Part shown: one piece after another, positions 13,481 to 27,500 of the stretch
How positions within the stretch are numbered: the stretch's first letter is position 1
How the letters are laid out: each line of letters opens with the position of its first letter
DNA from: Manduca sexta
Lineage: Eukaryota > Arthropoda > Insecta > Lepidoptera > Sphingidae
Assembly: GCF_014839805.1 (NCBI RefSeq)
Contig: NC_051140.1
Location: 8,143,826-8,207,825 of the forward strand
DNA length: 64,000 bases
Reading direction: 5' to 3'
Program-made: the position numbers and the translations under genes
Notes under the pieces: generated by a model
The model's input: only the letters and a program-made list of their open reading frames with translations
Told to the model about the DNA's origin: nothing
Databases searched by the model: none

Positions 13481-14321
13481 ACAATACTACTAATAAAATT
13501 AAATAGGCGATACGAAATTCACGCCGCACCTGTTTATAACCTTCCCTAAAGAGCTGTGATTGCTGCTACATACTTCTTAGTAAACAAACTTTTCCATTGC
13601 ATACATCCAGGGTAAAGTAATCCATAAAATCACAACCATACCGTTGATGGAACCTGCAGCGTAAAGTTGGTATCGGAATAAGTAACAAGACCTTATTCGA
13701 GTCACGTGTCGCCATGCGACAAGGGAAATAATGGAGGGGTGAAGTGGGGGTGTAATGACCAGCCTTTAAGACTGCGATATACTCCAGGGAAGTTCGATCA
13801 CATTGTTGAGTGGCGTTTGATCTAGTTTTTCGCGCGAGTGTACGAAATAGTGATTTTTATAATAGTAACTAGTTATTTCTCGTGACTTCTGAAAAAAAGT
13901 TTTACTGTGTATTTTTCTGAAATAAAAAATGTTAGTCTAGAACATGACCTATCTGTATGTCAAGTCTCATCCAAATCGATCAAGCGGTTGTGAGTCATTT
14001 CATCACTTATTTTTTCATCTTTTGCATTGTCTATTTGTTGTATGTCATTGATTGATTACATGGGTTTTGATTTTATAAATTAAAATACATCGTGTATGCA
14101 GGGACAGCATACTTTTTTCAAATTTATATAATGTTCGTAATAGTATCGATAAAATCAAATAGAAAATACAAAATTAAATAAAACGCGAGCGATAAATACG
14201 AAGTGCGGAACTTTCTGTAATCGGGGTTCTTACCTTGAATTCATTTACCGCGGGTCCGGAACCCTTCCGCGGACGACCGTTTTCGCTTATCCGTTCTGTT
14301 GATCTAAATAAATTCACTTAC

Positions 14322-14513
14322 CACGGAATTTCGGCCGGTTAACACCTGCGTGAAATGAGGATACATATGAAATTCTTTTTCTTCTTGTAGCGGCTCTCTA
14401 ACTAGTGAAGATTTGCAATCAGCAGCATATCTTCTTCTTCTAGCAAAGGACAAAAGAAGATATGCTGAGTTAACTGCCAATGAAATTCTTAAAGCCCTAT
14501 TGATGCAACTCAA
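14322..14513 (-). pseudogene. Possible PIF/Harbinger transposase first exon
   Basis: The - strand frame from ATG 14511-14513 reads a hydrophobic/arginine-rich start (LLLSFARRRRYAA), then VREPLQEEKEFHMYPHF, resembling the HARBI1-type N-terminus that precedes the nuclease. It ends at a good donor (GTG|GTAAGTG, 14321 downward). No DDE nuclease domain is found nearby. The Arg tract is encoded inside a perfect 14-bp hairpin (14423-14436 / 14454-14467). Weak call, based on resemblance only. Confidence 0.35.
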
Positions 14514-15569
14514 TCTCGCTCTGAAGTGCGAATCAGTTAAGACGTTGTCAAATTAAAGTCGGCATCTTAAGTTAATCGCTATTAAATAAACAGATATCAA
14601 CAACATCTTAAATGATATGTTAAGTTGTGAATACAGCAAGTGAAGGATTTTGACGGCTGGGTTTTGTTTATTTATAAGTGACTTCTCAGCTGATAACAAG
14701 CGAAAAAATGTAATTGAGAATGTCTTAAATGACATCTTAAGTTCGGTTTAAATTCAATACATTAAATTTCTACTTGAGATCGTACTCAAATGTGGGTTTT
14801 ATTTAATTAGAATTATTGGTCGATATCTTAAATCTGTTTCTCTATACCAATGTTATTGCGGAAAAAATATACTGACTATTACTGCAAGTGTTCGTATATT
14901 ATGCAAAAAGGGTTTATTTCACAAATTTAAAATAAATTGTATTTGATAGCAATTATCATATTATTTAAGAGGTAATGTGGATAATAGTAATTTCTTTGCC
15001 ATTTATTTGGGAGCTTAGGTTAGAGTCTGGCTTTTGTATTTGGTCGGCTTATACATTTATATAACGAGTAGCATTTACTCAGAAGCTGTGAAACGGCCCA
15101 TAATATCATCGAATTTTGACCTATTTAAATATCCGGATATATCAACAGTGGCTCCATCTGTGCAAAATCCGTATAACTTCTACGTATTCTAACGGAGTAA
15201 GACATGACCGGAATTCAGCTACTTGGTACGGATCAGATTCCTTATGTATTGTACAGAAAGCGTTTTCTTAAGTATTTTGAATAACTTCATTACTATAATA
15301 TTTCTCAGATTGTGCTTTCTTATGGTAATTTAAAATTTATTTTTTCTTTGCGAGTATATACATGAACTGCTGTAAACAATAATAAAAAAAGATATATTGT
15401 TTTTTTTTCTCTATATCCTCTCATAGAATTCAACTATCTCTGTCACACCACACAGTTTGTTGTTGCATTTCGTACGGTGAATACGGCATTTTGGAGGCCC
15501 AGATACAACCCTCCATCCCTTTATATATACCTCTGTAGCTTAGCTCTCTATTAGCTTGCCAGTGAAGCG

Positions 15570-15680
15570 CATTCATTTATTTATTTTATTTATTTATTGC
15601 ACTTCATACAAAACATGTAAAGACGGACTTAATGCCAGAGGCATTCTCAACCAGTCAACCTGAGGTGGTGCAAAGATAGA
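15570..15680 (-). repeat. Probable LINE 3' end with TTTA-type tail
   Basis: A TTTATTTATT run (15572-15598) followed by GCACTTCATACAAAACATGT and CCAGAGGCATTCTCAACCAG, a combination that looks like a reversed LINE tail. No coding part is visible. Confidence 0.4.
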
Positions 15681-16216
15681 TGCACGTCATACTTTAAATA
15701 TGGTGGGTTCAAAGTAGTATTTAGTAAACATAAGATGACCTTCTTGTTGTTTATCGCCCTACGTTATAAAAAGAATAGGAAGAAACATTATTATATAGTA
15801 TGCCGGAAATACAAAACACGCTGTGTTTTTTTACAAAATATGTTAATTATTACGATCTATTGTTTTTTTATTCGCCCTTAAAAAACTCGTTGTCGATGAC
15901 GTGCGCGCATATTGCTCTTAATTTAATGTATGAAAACAAAAATCAAAACATATCATAAGAATAATTAAAATATTATATACTTGTAATATTCATCCACAAT
16001 ACATAATGATTTGTCGATCGTACTCCACAAATAGATTTATGATCACAAAAAAAAAGAGTCATTATTATAAAATTAATTATATTTATAATTATTATAATGT
16101 CTAAATGCAATAAATTACACTGCATAAATAAAAAAAAACTATTTTGTAAGTGTATATATATAACAATTAAGAGATTTTATTTTATGCATTTTATTTTATT
16201 TCATAAACTGTGGATA

Positions 16217-16345
16217 AACATCATCATCAGCCGCAGGATGTCCACTGCTGAACATCGGCCTCCTCCAAAGATTTCCAGATCGCCCTATTAGTAGCGGCCT
16301 GCATTCAGTGACCTCCTGCGAATTTTATTAGGTCATCTATTCGTA
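16217..16345 (-). mobile_element. RTE LINE 3' end
   Basis: CATCATCAG run followed by CAGCCGCAGGATGTCCACTG and AAAGATTTCCAGATCGCCCT; clearly related to 31554-31740. Short, with no coding part. Confidence 0.6.
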
Positions 16346-16639
16346 AATTATTATCGAACTGTGGATAATGTATTTAGTTATCTCCGATATATATGTAATC
16401 TTACTTTTATACAATGTATTATATAATTATTTTTTATCCCAAATAAATAAAATAAAAATAAAAAAAAATAATTATTGTTATAATAAAGAAATTGAGCTTA
16501 CTGCCGCAAGGTGGATAATTTTTTGTACGTTAATATAGCTTCAATTCGTACAAAAAAAAATCATACAAAATTATTATAATACTGTAAGCCGAGATGTGTA
16601 GGAACAATTTTCCAAACTGTCTTTTTAACTATGTAGCCT

Positions 16640-16859
16640 TACTTATTATAAAAAAGTCCCTCGCGTATCTGAACGCAATAAACTCAAAAACTATTGACTC
16701 CATTTTTATAAAATTTGGTATGAAGAAAGTTTGAAACCCTGAAAAGTCATAGGCTATTGTATACAATAGCCTATGACTGGACAGGATATATCCTGGCAAA
16801 ATATATAGCGGAACTTTGATCATGGAAAAACCCTTCCGAAGCGGGCGAACAAAAGCTAG
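16640..16859 (+). mobile_element. Short Helitron-like element containing a perfect palindrome
   Basis: It has the family body (TCTGAACGCAATAAACTCAA, TTTGGTATGAAGAAAGTTTG) and the 3' end AAGCGGGCGAACAAAAGCTAG before T. The 5' limit is uncertain. Confidence 0.5.
16745..16778. repeat. Perfect 34-bp palindrome
   Basis: The left half AGTCATAGGCTATTGTA is followed with no spacer by its exact reverse complement. It sits inside the Helitron-like element 16640-16859. Confidence 0.9.
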
Positions 16860-17016
16860 TTTAATATAAAACTTTAGCACAATAGCTATATATGAAAAAA
16901 TTATGCCTTTATTTCGCCATGGCCTATAATATTACATAATTACCTACCTAAATATCATTCATACAAATCCGTTCAGCGGTTTTGGCATTAATTTATATTA
17001 TCCAAACAACTTCATA

Positions 17017-17768
17017 TCTATACTATTGTATAAAGCTGAAGAGTTTGTTTGTTTGTTTGAACGCGCTAATCTCAGGAACTACCAGTCCAAACTGAAAAAT
17101 TCTTTTTGCGTTGGATAGCTCTTTGGTCGTGGAGTGCTATAGGCTATACATCATCAAGCTATACCCAATAGGAGCGGAGCAGTAATGGCTAATCTCAGGA
17201 ACTACCGGTTTCAACTGAAAAATTCGTTTTGTGTTGGTTAGCCCTTTATTTGTGGAGCGCTATAGGCTATATATCATCACGCTATGACCAATAGGAGCGG
17301 AGCAGTAATGGCTAATCTCAGGAACTACCGGTTTGAACGGAAAAAATCTTTTTGTGTTGGATAGCCCTTTGTTCCTGGAGTGCTATAGGCTATATATCAT
17401 CACGCTATGACCAATAGGAGCGGAGCAGTAATGAAACATGTTGCAAAAACGGGGAAAAATTATTAGTTTTGAGAGCTTCCGGTGCGTGCGCTGCGTAAAC
17501 GGTTAAAGTTATGCAACAATGATGTATGACGGGATTGTTCTTCTTAAAAAGTTCTAAAAAATATATTATAAAACAAAGTCCCCCGCTGCATCTGTCTGCC
17601 TGAACGTGTTAATCTCAAAAACTACCCAACGTATTAAGATGTAATTTGGTATGGAGACAGTTTGAGACCCCGGGAAGAACATAGGGTCCCGGGAAACTAC
17701 TACTTTCATAACGGAAAACTTTAGCCTGAAAAACTTTATAACGCGGGCGGAGCCGCGGGAAAAGCTAG
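17017..17768 (+). mobile_element. Short non-autonomous Helitron(s) with an internal tandem array
   Basis: TCTATACTATTGTATAAAGC at the 5' end; 3' end GCGGGCGGAGCCGCGGGAAA then AGCTAG before T, the GC-rich hairpin plus CTRR signature. It contains a 3 x 123-bp tandem repeat. A second Helitron-like start near 17560 suggests two units fused or nested. Confidence 0.6.
17065..17433 (+). repeat. Tandem repeat, 3 x 123 bp
   Basis: Units start at 17065, 17188 and 17311, each opening GCTAATCTCAGGAACTACC and closing AGGAGCGGAGCAGTAATG. Unit length is constant; divergence between units is low. Confidence 0.85.
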
Positions 17769-18496
17769 TAGCAATATAAAGTAAATTAATTCCAGACAGT
17801 GGTAAGATAATTACATACTTACTTTCATATTTATTTTCATACTTAATTTACTTTCATATTTCTAAGATCAGAGTTCGAAAACACGAACGAATTTCGGTTA
17901 GCGCTTTTTTTGTTTTTCTTTGGAAGTCATTGTAATCTGTTTTTGTTTTTTTTTTATTCCTTTTAGTCTAGACGACATTCGGCAGTATTTAAAGTGTATA
18001 TTATGATGTGGAGTGGTATGCAAGTTATCCTCATAATTTATTGAATTCCATTAGTAATCTTTTTCTTAGTATCCGAATGTTTCTTGTTTATGTCATGCGT
18101 AAGGTGTAGGGCTTAGTATATTGAATGTAGCTGCAATATATTTGTATGTTTTAGCTTAACGTAAATAGGAAACAAAAATGCATGATAATGGCTTATTCTA
18201 CGAGAGTCGATTTCTAATATTGAAAAAAGACACTGTATCTAAAGTGTTATCGTTTATATTTAATGCTGTAAAGAGTAATAAGTACTGATACATGTTTAAT
18301 TACTAAAATGAAAAAAATCTAAAATCTGAGAAGGCTTTAAACGCTCCGCCAAAATCTATTTGAATAAAGATTTATATGCGTAAATTGTAACTTTTCAGGT
18401 TTTCACAATTTGTGTTATAGTACAAACGAAGTTGCGAGCAATATTTAGTTTCTTACTGACTAGGTTACGTTATAAGTCTAGCTCGGACACTGACAC
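17769..18496. other. Upstream region of P450 gene 1
   Basis: AT-rich, no repeat recognised, and no clear similarity to the upstream blocks of genes 2 and 3. Presumably contains the gene 1 regulatory sequence. Confidence 0.4.
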
Positions 18497-18522
18497 TATA
18501 AATAGCCCTACAACACTCAACT
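18497..18522 (+). promoter_or_regulatory. Core promoter of P450 gene 1
   Basis: TATAAATA at 18497-18504 lies 61 bp before the start codon, followed by a TCAACT initiator-like site at 18517-18522. TATA to initiator A is 22 bp, shorter than in genes 2 and 3, so the exact start site is uncertain. Confidence 0.5.
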
Positions 18523-18557
18523 ACAACTTATTTTAAAAAAGATCAACAGTGATCAAA

Positions 18558-21500
18558 ATGATTTTTAAAATTCTATTTGGTTCCTTAATACTGTGTTATT
18601 TATTCATGCGGTTTAAATATAGAAGATTTTACGAGTTATCAAGACAGTTAAATAATGATATACTGACATTGCCATTTCTAGGACATTTATATTTATTTAT
18701 TGGAAACGGTGAAGGTATGTAAAATTATAAAAATTATACATCCACTGCTGATCGTACTGCCGCGCTAAGCGCAAAAGCGGTATGTCAGGGAAACCTTATT
18801 TCGAGATAATCGAAGTTTTTTAAATACAGTTTTATAGTTTTGTATGTAAAACTGAGATAGAGAAACTCTTTTAAGATTCATTTTAACAAATTAGGGATTT
18901 CTGTGTAATATTTATGCAATCGGTTTCATTGCAAAAGACATAAATGTCTCTATGATGAGATCAATAAAAAAATAAATAATGTATAACTGCCGCAATTAAT
19001 AATATTGACACCATAATTGATTTGACTAGGCAAAAAATTAAAAGAATACTGGCATAACATGTCAATAACAAGCAAAAAAACTCATTTTAATTATTTTTGT
19101 TAGTCAACAGCTATCATAGTATTTTACCAAACTTTATTGAAATTACTAACTTATTGCGATTAGAAACGACTAACATTTGCCAACAGCCTCCAAAGGAGGA
19201 GTAATTAACCATTCGTTGTAAAAAAATATATTTGCCCCTTGGTTGATTTATTTGATTCTTTTTGCTTTCGATTTCTTATAGCTTCAAAATGAGCCCTTTT
19301 TAATTACTTTGGCATAGAAAGCTAAGTAAATACGCAAATAAATGTTTATTTATAATATAACGCATCGCCTTAAAAAAAAATATTATGCTATAAAAATATA
19401 ATGCAATTATTCTTACATAAAAATAAGTGGATACGCATTAAAAAAAACGTCAATTTGACTCATTTTTATAGACAACACAAGCTTGATAAAAAAATTACAA
19501 TGCCAAAATTGTTTTCATAAAAAAGCAACTAATTGCTCCTAAGACAGTTTCTCTGTATTTCGTATGGTTTTGGATTTCTTCATACTGTCCGAGTTAAAAA
19601 AAACACAATGAATACCCTATAAGTACTAGCATACGATCCAAAACACCGCGGTTACCCTCATCGGCTATAAAAAAGTGTATATTTTATAATAGTCAGACAG
19701 CCCCAAGCACTATATTAGTTGCCTCTTTGTGATTCATTATTAGTAACAGGTGGTATATTAAATAATTGTTGAACTTGCACTACCCGTGGTAGCAACTTAC
19801 ACTGCAATAACTCAACCAAATTTAATCCAAACGTACCGTTAACAATGTTATAAAGAGTACAGAGATAGATTGTTTTCTATTTCTCAAAGTAACAATGTAA
19901 TTTTTTTATTTGATCTATCGCTGTATCCGAGTATTTCACGTCTGAGGCCACATTTTGCGCACAATGATCAACGTTGTATATTTTTTTTTCATTTTATATG
20001 TATTTTGTATAATTGGAAGAGGTATTAGCGGCTGTACTAGAACCGTTTAAGGCCCTTTCTACCACTGCCCTTAACAAGCAAATTCAAAATCATTACAATT
20101 GATATGCCTTCAAACTTTAAAAAATCAATGTCATATTATCTAATATGTATTTTATTTTTCAGACTTAATGAATGCTTTTAAGTATTTCGGTAAAAAAGCT
20201 CTTAATAATGGTGGTATGTCAGCTTTGTGGCTAGGAACAAAATTATTGACAGGTAAGTAAATGTATATACATTTTTAGTACACATTATTTTATATAGTAT
20301 GCATTAAAATCTCTAGATTTATTTTTTACTAACTTAACTAATAAGACGTGTTAAATTCTTCAAGTTCGTATTTCTTCAAAAATATAACAACGAATAATGA
20401 TTTCTAATGTTTACGCGAGTGTTAGATATTAAAATTAAACTATTTTTCGGATTTTATAGCGGTTTTTATATTTTAGTTTTTTTCAAATTAATTAAATATT
20501 ATATTTTAATGTAAAAACCGCGATAAAGTACGAAATACAATTAAATTTTAACGAACAATGTACAAAAATCTTTTAATTGTCCGTACCAGATAGGTTATCA
20601 CAGTTTCTTTAGATTATTTAAATACGATTTTTTAAGTGATCGCCGACCCAGTAATAGCGGATTATTTATCGAAAACCTGTTTAGAGAAGGACAACATAAC
20701 GCAAATGGCACAATATCTCATAGGAAATGGAAGCATATTTGCACCAGGTAAGAAGTTATTTTTCAGTGGCCATAACTAAACCACTATAGTACACACCGAG
20801 TAGAAGTATTGACGACCACAGCAATGTTTTTCTACAGTGTCACTATTTCGATTTATTCATTAAACTTCTCTGACAATACCTAATTGCTATTTATTATTTT
20901 ATTTTATTTTATTTTATTTAGGAAAACAAACAGCACACATTAATAACATTTGAATTAAACATAATAATTTTTACATTAGCCAAACAGTTTCCACAAATAT
21001 TTTTTCCAGATTGAGGAGAGTTTTTAGGTTTTCGATGTTAGAATAAATAAAAATTACACAAGAGCTAGTACCAGAAAAATAACACCAAATTAACTTACAC
21101 AGAATATAAAAAAAAAATCAAAAAAAATACAGAAAATAAAAATAAGTCAGTTAACTTTTCTAACAAGCGTTTTGTATCCACCAAGTCAATTATTAAACAA
21201 ATCAATGTGATAGTAATGATTATTGTGTGTACTACATGCTCTTACCAGAAATCGATTTGTGGCATAATTTGTTTTACAAAAAGGAACTGAGAAAATAGCG
21301 TTAGAACGAGCACTCAATCTAGGGCAGTTGAAAGATATACGACTTAGAAGGTAGGGGGAATCGATATAATTATGAATTATTTTATATAAAAATAATTGAT
21401 CTCTGTGTTCACGTCGCAATTCCAAAGATGTAAGTTGCGGTAAAGGACCTTTAAATTTATGTTTCAATCTATTCAAAAATTTGTATTGGATTCTTTCCGT

Positions 21501-24500
21501 TTGCTCTTTATAAGTAGAATAAAATGGATTCCACACAGTGGATGCATATTCAAGATGACTTTTAACTAATGAATTATATAACAAAATATAGGTGTTAATG
21601 TTATTAAAGTAACCAGACCCACCCAGACGTTAATTAGAAATGCTAATTAACGTCTGGGTGAGTCACTACCTCTAAATTAATACAATGTTTTTCAAGTATA
21701 AGAAGACTAATGAAAATCGACAAAATATGAGTAGTATATGTTACATACGGATTATATTTATTTTGACATCGTGAAAAAGGCCCTAAGGTTCAAGTAGTTT
21801 TTGACAGTATAGTTTTGAATGAAGAATTTGGCAAAAAAGTATTATGTTATAATATATCCCCCTTATTCATAAACAATATTTATTTAAGGACGGAGCATTA
21901 AGCTCAGAATTGTTAATCTGACAGCCAACTAGATTCAAGTTATATCTCAATATTAGCCAATCACAACGGCCCTATGCACTGCGAAGGCTGCCATGCCGTC
22001 AGCGCTGAGAAACAGACTTGTTATCACAGCAATACTTCGCCCTTAGATAAATATCGTCTATGAATAAGGGGGTGCGATTTTACGAATTTAGAAATTATTT
22101 TAAATTTAAAAATTACTTTAGAAATTATATATTTTTTCAGTTTCTATTTGGCGTCCGAGGCGGAAGCTTGTATCATTAAACTTCAGCTTACCTAGACTCA
22201 ATCATTTCGTGGACATATTTTCCCAACAGGGCCTAATTTTGGTAAACACGTTAAAGAGATCAGAGGGGAAACAGCCTATCTCACTATTCAAATACCTCAT
22301 TGCATATTCCATGGACTCTGTTTGTGGTATGCTTTTGTTTGTTTAAATGATTAATTAATTATTTAACGGTTTAGGACGTTGCAATAAAAATTATCCGTAA
22401 AAAAAATTAAATGTTACTAATTCATAACAAACAATTATAACCCTATTATATTTATGCAACTATGGTTTTAAATTCGTTTCCGTTGTATTTTATAGTCACA
22501 TAAATGTTAGTAATTATACCGTACGTGAATTTATTTTTATCAGCAATCAACAACTGATCTATGTATTTATAAAATAAAATATTTCAGAATCAACTCTTGG
22601 GATTAAATTGAGTGTACAAAACAATTCTGAGCATCCATTCCCCAAAGCATTCGAATACCAATGCCGGATATACATAAAACATTTATTCCAACCGTACATT
22701 TACGATAATCCGTTTTACAAACTAACTCCAGCTTACGCAAAATTTACAAAAAACAATCAAATTATGAGGGATTTTGTAAAAAAGGTAATTATTTATAATA
22801 TTTACGCTGTCATATTTTTGTTTTAATTAATTCGGCCCGCAGAGCCTTTCCAAGTAGCTCCCGAAGCGTTTCGAGGAGGCCCAATTGACTTCAAAATAAT
22901 CACTCAAACTAAAACTCGCTAAGGTCGTACGAGCCGTACCTATACTAACTCCATAAACATAAAATAACAACTGATGCAGAATTTAGATCGTGTGAGCGTC
23001 ATTTTAAAGTTGTTTATTCTATAAGTGCCTATATTTCTTCTTAATTTGATACTTGTATTTATTTTTATACAAGCAAACTTTTATTATAGGATTATATAAT
23101 GTATTAATATTACATCGGTCAATAAGTCCCGAGCCTAGGTAAGAAAAATATTTTTTTTGACCTAATTCATTCATCATTCATCGTTTTTATTCATCAAGAT
23201 AGTCTCCTTCAAAAGTGATACAATCAATCCAGCCCATCTTTAAAATTTTTATACCCTTCCTATAAAACGATTTGTCTAACCCTTCGAAATACGCTTCAGT
23301 TTCAGCGATCACTTCTCCATTTGGGCCAATTTTTTTCCGGAAAGCATTTTTTTCAGTTTAGCAAACAGGTAATAGAAGCTGGGAGCCAAAACTAGAGAAT
23401 ATGATGGGTGAGACCTCAACTCAAACTTTAATTCATGCAGTTTTGCCATTATGGCGACCGCTGTGTGACCCGACATTGTCTTGATGGAAAAGCACTTTTG
23501 ACTTTTGCATTTGAGGCCGTTTTTTCGCGATTTTATGCTTCAGACGCACCAGTTATGCCATATAATATTCGCTATTGATCCTTTCTCCCTTCTGAAGATA
23601 ATCAATGAATATTATAACTTGCGCATGCCAAAACACGGAAGCCATAACCTTGCCAGCTGACATTTGTGTTTCTGGTCGCTTTGGACGCCTTTCATCGATT
23701 GCCGTCCATTCAATTGACTGCCGTTTTGACTCTGGAATGTAGTGGTGGATCCAGGTTTCGTCCGTTATCACATATTGCAAGAAAAAAATCCGTTTTATTT
23801 CGCCTTAAAAGCTCCAAACGGCACTCTGAGGCTTCAACACGTTGATGCTTTTGGTCAACGGTGAGCAAACGCGGTACTCACTTTGAACAGAGCTTTCTCA
23901 TAGACAAATGTTCTTGCAAAATGACAAATGCATTGCCTTTTGATATCTTTAGAATGTCAGCTATCTCCTGTAACATCACTTTACGATCTTCGAAAACGAT
24001 TTTGTATACTTTTTTATGTTATTTGGAATCACAACCTCATTTGGACGTCCTGAGCGTTCAACATCTTTGGTGTCTGTATGCCCACGTTTAAATTCAGCAA
24101 ACCAACGTTTAACTGTTGCTTTTGATGGAGCAGGGTTCTCATAACATTTATCGAGCCAAACTTTTGTTTCAACGGTATTTTTTTCCATTGAAAAACGATG
24201 TTTAAACAACACTCGAAATTCTTTTCTTCCATTGTTTTAGACATACTCAAAGTAGCATCACTAAAATCACTGTAACTTTTTTACAAATTGTTAAAAGTTT
24301 ATGAAATTTTGACATGTGTTACATAGAGGTCAGTAATTTTTTAAAGTCGGTAGTATTTATCCGTAACAGCGCAATTTATATATTAGGCTCGGGACTTATT
24401 GACCGATGTGTTATGTAATTGACAAATGACTTGAATACAATACCGCGTAAGTGTAGGTACACTAAAGTACAAAAAAATACCAACACGCGGCAGTGTACTG

Positions 24501-27500
24501 AAGTTGTACGTCAGCTATAATATCATGCATATAAGATCTCAGCTATATTGCCAAATTGTAATCTATACAAAAATATAAAGCTGAAGAGTTTGTTTGAACG
24601 CGCTAATCTCAGGAACTACTAAACCGATTCTGAAATCTTTACTAATAGGATTACTCCTGATTGATATGGGCCACTTTTAATCCCGGGAAATATTTATCCT
24701 AGACAAAATTTTTAGGCGGACGGAGCCGCAGGCGTAAGCTAGTTTGAAATACACCTAAATGCACACGCTAAACAAAATATAGCCGTAATTCGAGAGTTCG
24801 ACGGCCTCTGAACGACCTCATTATAATAATTATAACAAAAAATATCTAAATAATTTTAAAGTAACTTTCTGTAGATAATTTACTTGTCATTATAGAGTAA
24901 CTTTCTATAAGAATAAATTTTGGGAATATTTTTCATGAAACCATTTCCCTTCTTAAAAATATAAAACAACAATGAAACTTACCAACATTCTATGATATCG
25001 ATTTCAGCTCATACAATCTAAACGACAAGAATATTATAGAGACGAGAAACAGAATAAAACAAATACAGAATATCATGGTAAGTTTATTTATGGGCAGTTA
25101 ATAAACGCCTGTGATTTTTTTTTATATAATATTTATATACTTACATATTATTTTTTTCCTTCCTGACCGAATTTTGCCCACGGCAGTTGATCTCAACGGA
25201 CATCAGTCAAGACATATTATAGTATACACATTGACATCTATTCTACCGACATATATGTATCTATGAGTACACAAGTATGTGAGCAATACACAGGTGCGCT
25301 CTCTGTTCCTTTACTCTCATACTCCAGCGAGACGGCAATCCGTCTTGACCCGAGAGATATCAGACGCAGGACACACAGGAGCCAGAGGGGTCACACCGTC
25401 AGCTTCTTGACTCTGAGCTGCGGCTGAGTAATTTTTAAAACGAAAAAACCCAATCGTAGTTATTTATTGAACCCAAAATCTCAACGCAGAAGTTGTACTC
25501 GCACCATGTACAGTAACTACAACTCCACCAACGAGTCAGTTAGATTTAAAAATATCGCAAGGCAGTTCACTAATCAAGAAGACTTTATTAACATTGTAAT
25601 AATATATATTTTTTTTTATAAAATCGCAAACATTCCGTGTATGTAAATAAACTATGTTTGAAAAGAAAAGCAGAGATCCAAGGAAAGAAATATTTGTATA
25701 ACATGTCTCGGTGGCGTTCATTGTGGTACGAGTGCCGTGATAAAGTTCCATGTTCAATCACCAGATAAGTGAAATTGGGTCTTCTGCTCTTCTACATAGT
25801 CTAGAGTCTAGAATGCATGCCCAATTTGGCGATAGCCGCAAGGCAAGGCAAGGAGCAATCCTTCCACATCATGGCGGTGTATTTATGGTGCAATATGGTT
25901 CCATTAAATATATCTCAGTCATCAAGGATAAAAGGCGAGAAGGTGTCTGTATTGAATAACATAAAGTATGTAATCTGATAAAAAGTGATTTTTAATATAG
26001 GTAAATTGGATAAAATAAAAACATTTCTGGAGATGATGACCAACAAATCTGATGGCGAACAGGGGCTCTCGGACTTGGAAATACTTGAGGAGTTGCTTGT
26101 TTTGTTTGTGGCTGGGACAGATACTTCGGCTACTGGAGCAGCGTTTGTAGGTGTGATGCTGTCCAGACATCCTGAAGTGCAAGACAAAGTTTACAACGAG
26201 TAAGTGTCGAAAAATAAATTATAAAGTGGTATGAAATAATTAGCAGCTGTTGGACAACAGCTGCTGGGGACAACGGCCTGAAAGTCGAGCTCAGTGGCGT
26301 ACTTTGGGAAAGGACTGTGTACAGTCAGCTTCAAAAGTAGCTGAACAAATTCAGAACTTAACTGCTAGTACACGACTACTTTAGTAATTTTTGTTATATG
26401 TGTGAACTGTGAAATAAAGTAAATTTCCTTTATTTTATTGTTGTGAAGATTTTTTTTGTCAAGTAGGGACTAAAGTCTGTAGGCGATTCGACGATTAGCA
26501 GTGGACTCATGCGGGCTGATGATGATAAAGTGGACAAATATTAAATTAACCACAGCTAAATGTTTAAAATGATTTGCGTAATGATGCTTTTGTGTACGCA
26601 GTGACGGCTCTTCCATTGAAGCTCAGAAGCCTGAGTTGCCCTTAAATTCAAAAGTAATAAAAACAATATATTTGGTACAGATTGCAAGAACTATTTGGTG
26701 ATTCAGACAAACATGTCACTGCAAAAGATTTAACTCAATTAAAATATTTGGAAGCTGTTGTAAAGGAGACTTTAAGATTGTATCCACCGGTTCCAATTAC
26801 TATGAGGATGGTTGATCAAGATGTGACAATTCGTAAGCTTTACATGTATTTTAATTCTTTCGTAACAACAACATATTACACAATATTTTGTATAGTGTAA
26901 CAATGGCATAGCGAGCGTTTTTATCGCCCAGGTCGGACCTAATGAGTTTGCCGCCTCAAAGAACCGGGCGAGAGGCTATCCAGGCGCCCTAGTTCATGAC
27001 ATTGTCCTACAGCCTTTGGCGCCCTCCTTGGGATGAATTGCGTCAGACATACCTCCCTTTATAAACACTGCTATTTTTCACGCATTTTGCAGTACATCTA
27101 AAAGTGCTGTCCGGGGCGAGCCACCACCTCTGCTCCAACCACATTACGTCACTTAAAATTAATTCGAGTTAGTGTAAAACAAAATTTCAGATGAAAGCAA
27201 ACTAAAAATATAAAGATTACGACTAATTTTTCAATCGGCAGATAAAAGTTATGTATCAAATATATTTTAACCGGATTGATTATAAAAGTGAGGCAAATTA
27301 AAATCTTTATACATACACCTGTCTCTTTAAAATAGTTTGCGTTGTAGCTTACCCTACGAACAAATTTTATCTTATGATTGAAAAATCAGCCCTTAATGGT
27401 ATAAAACCATAATATTTTCAAATAAATATTCTAAAGATTTTTTTTAAGTATATACAATACCAGTCATGGAAAATTATATTATATTATGAAATTTTGTTAC

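Larger units (their letters stand above)
11546..16216. other. Intergenic, no host gene seen
   Basis: 11885-11960 has a dispersed repeat (AACCGCCTTCAGAAACCACT). 12425-12700 is a reversed Helitron-type body (GCTCGCGGCTTCACCCACGC, ACGATAAAGTCCATTTTTCC). 13196-13480 is a SINE and 14322-14513 a possible Harbinger exon. 14553-14735 is AT-rich with short inverted TTAAGATG motifs. 14760-15560 and 15690-16210 show nothing I can name. Confidence 0.5.

Noticed and set aside
23553..23780. FWHAQV read as loss of a mariner catalytic Asp
   Set aside because: The FWD position is conserved but is not part of the DD34D triad; the real catalytic loss is in YSLVLAPS near 23390.
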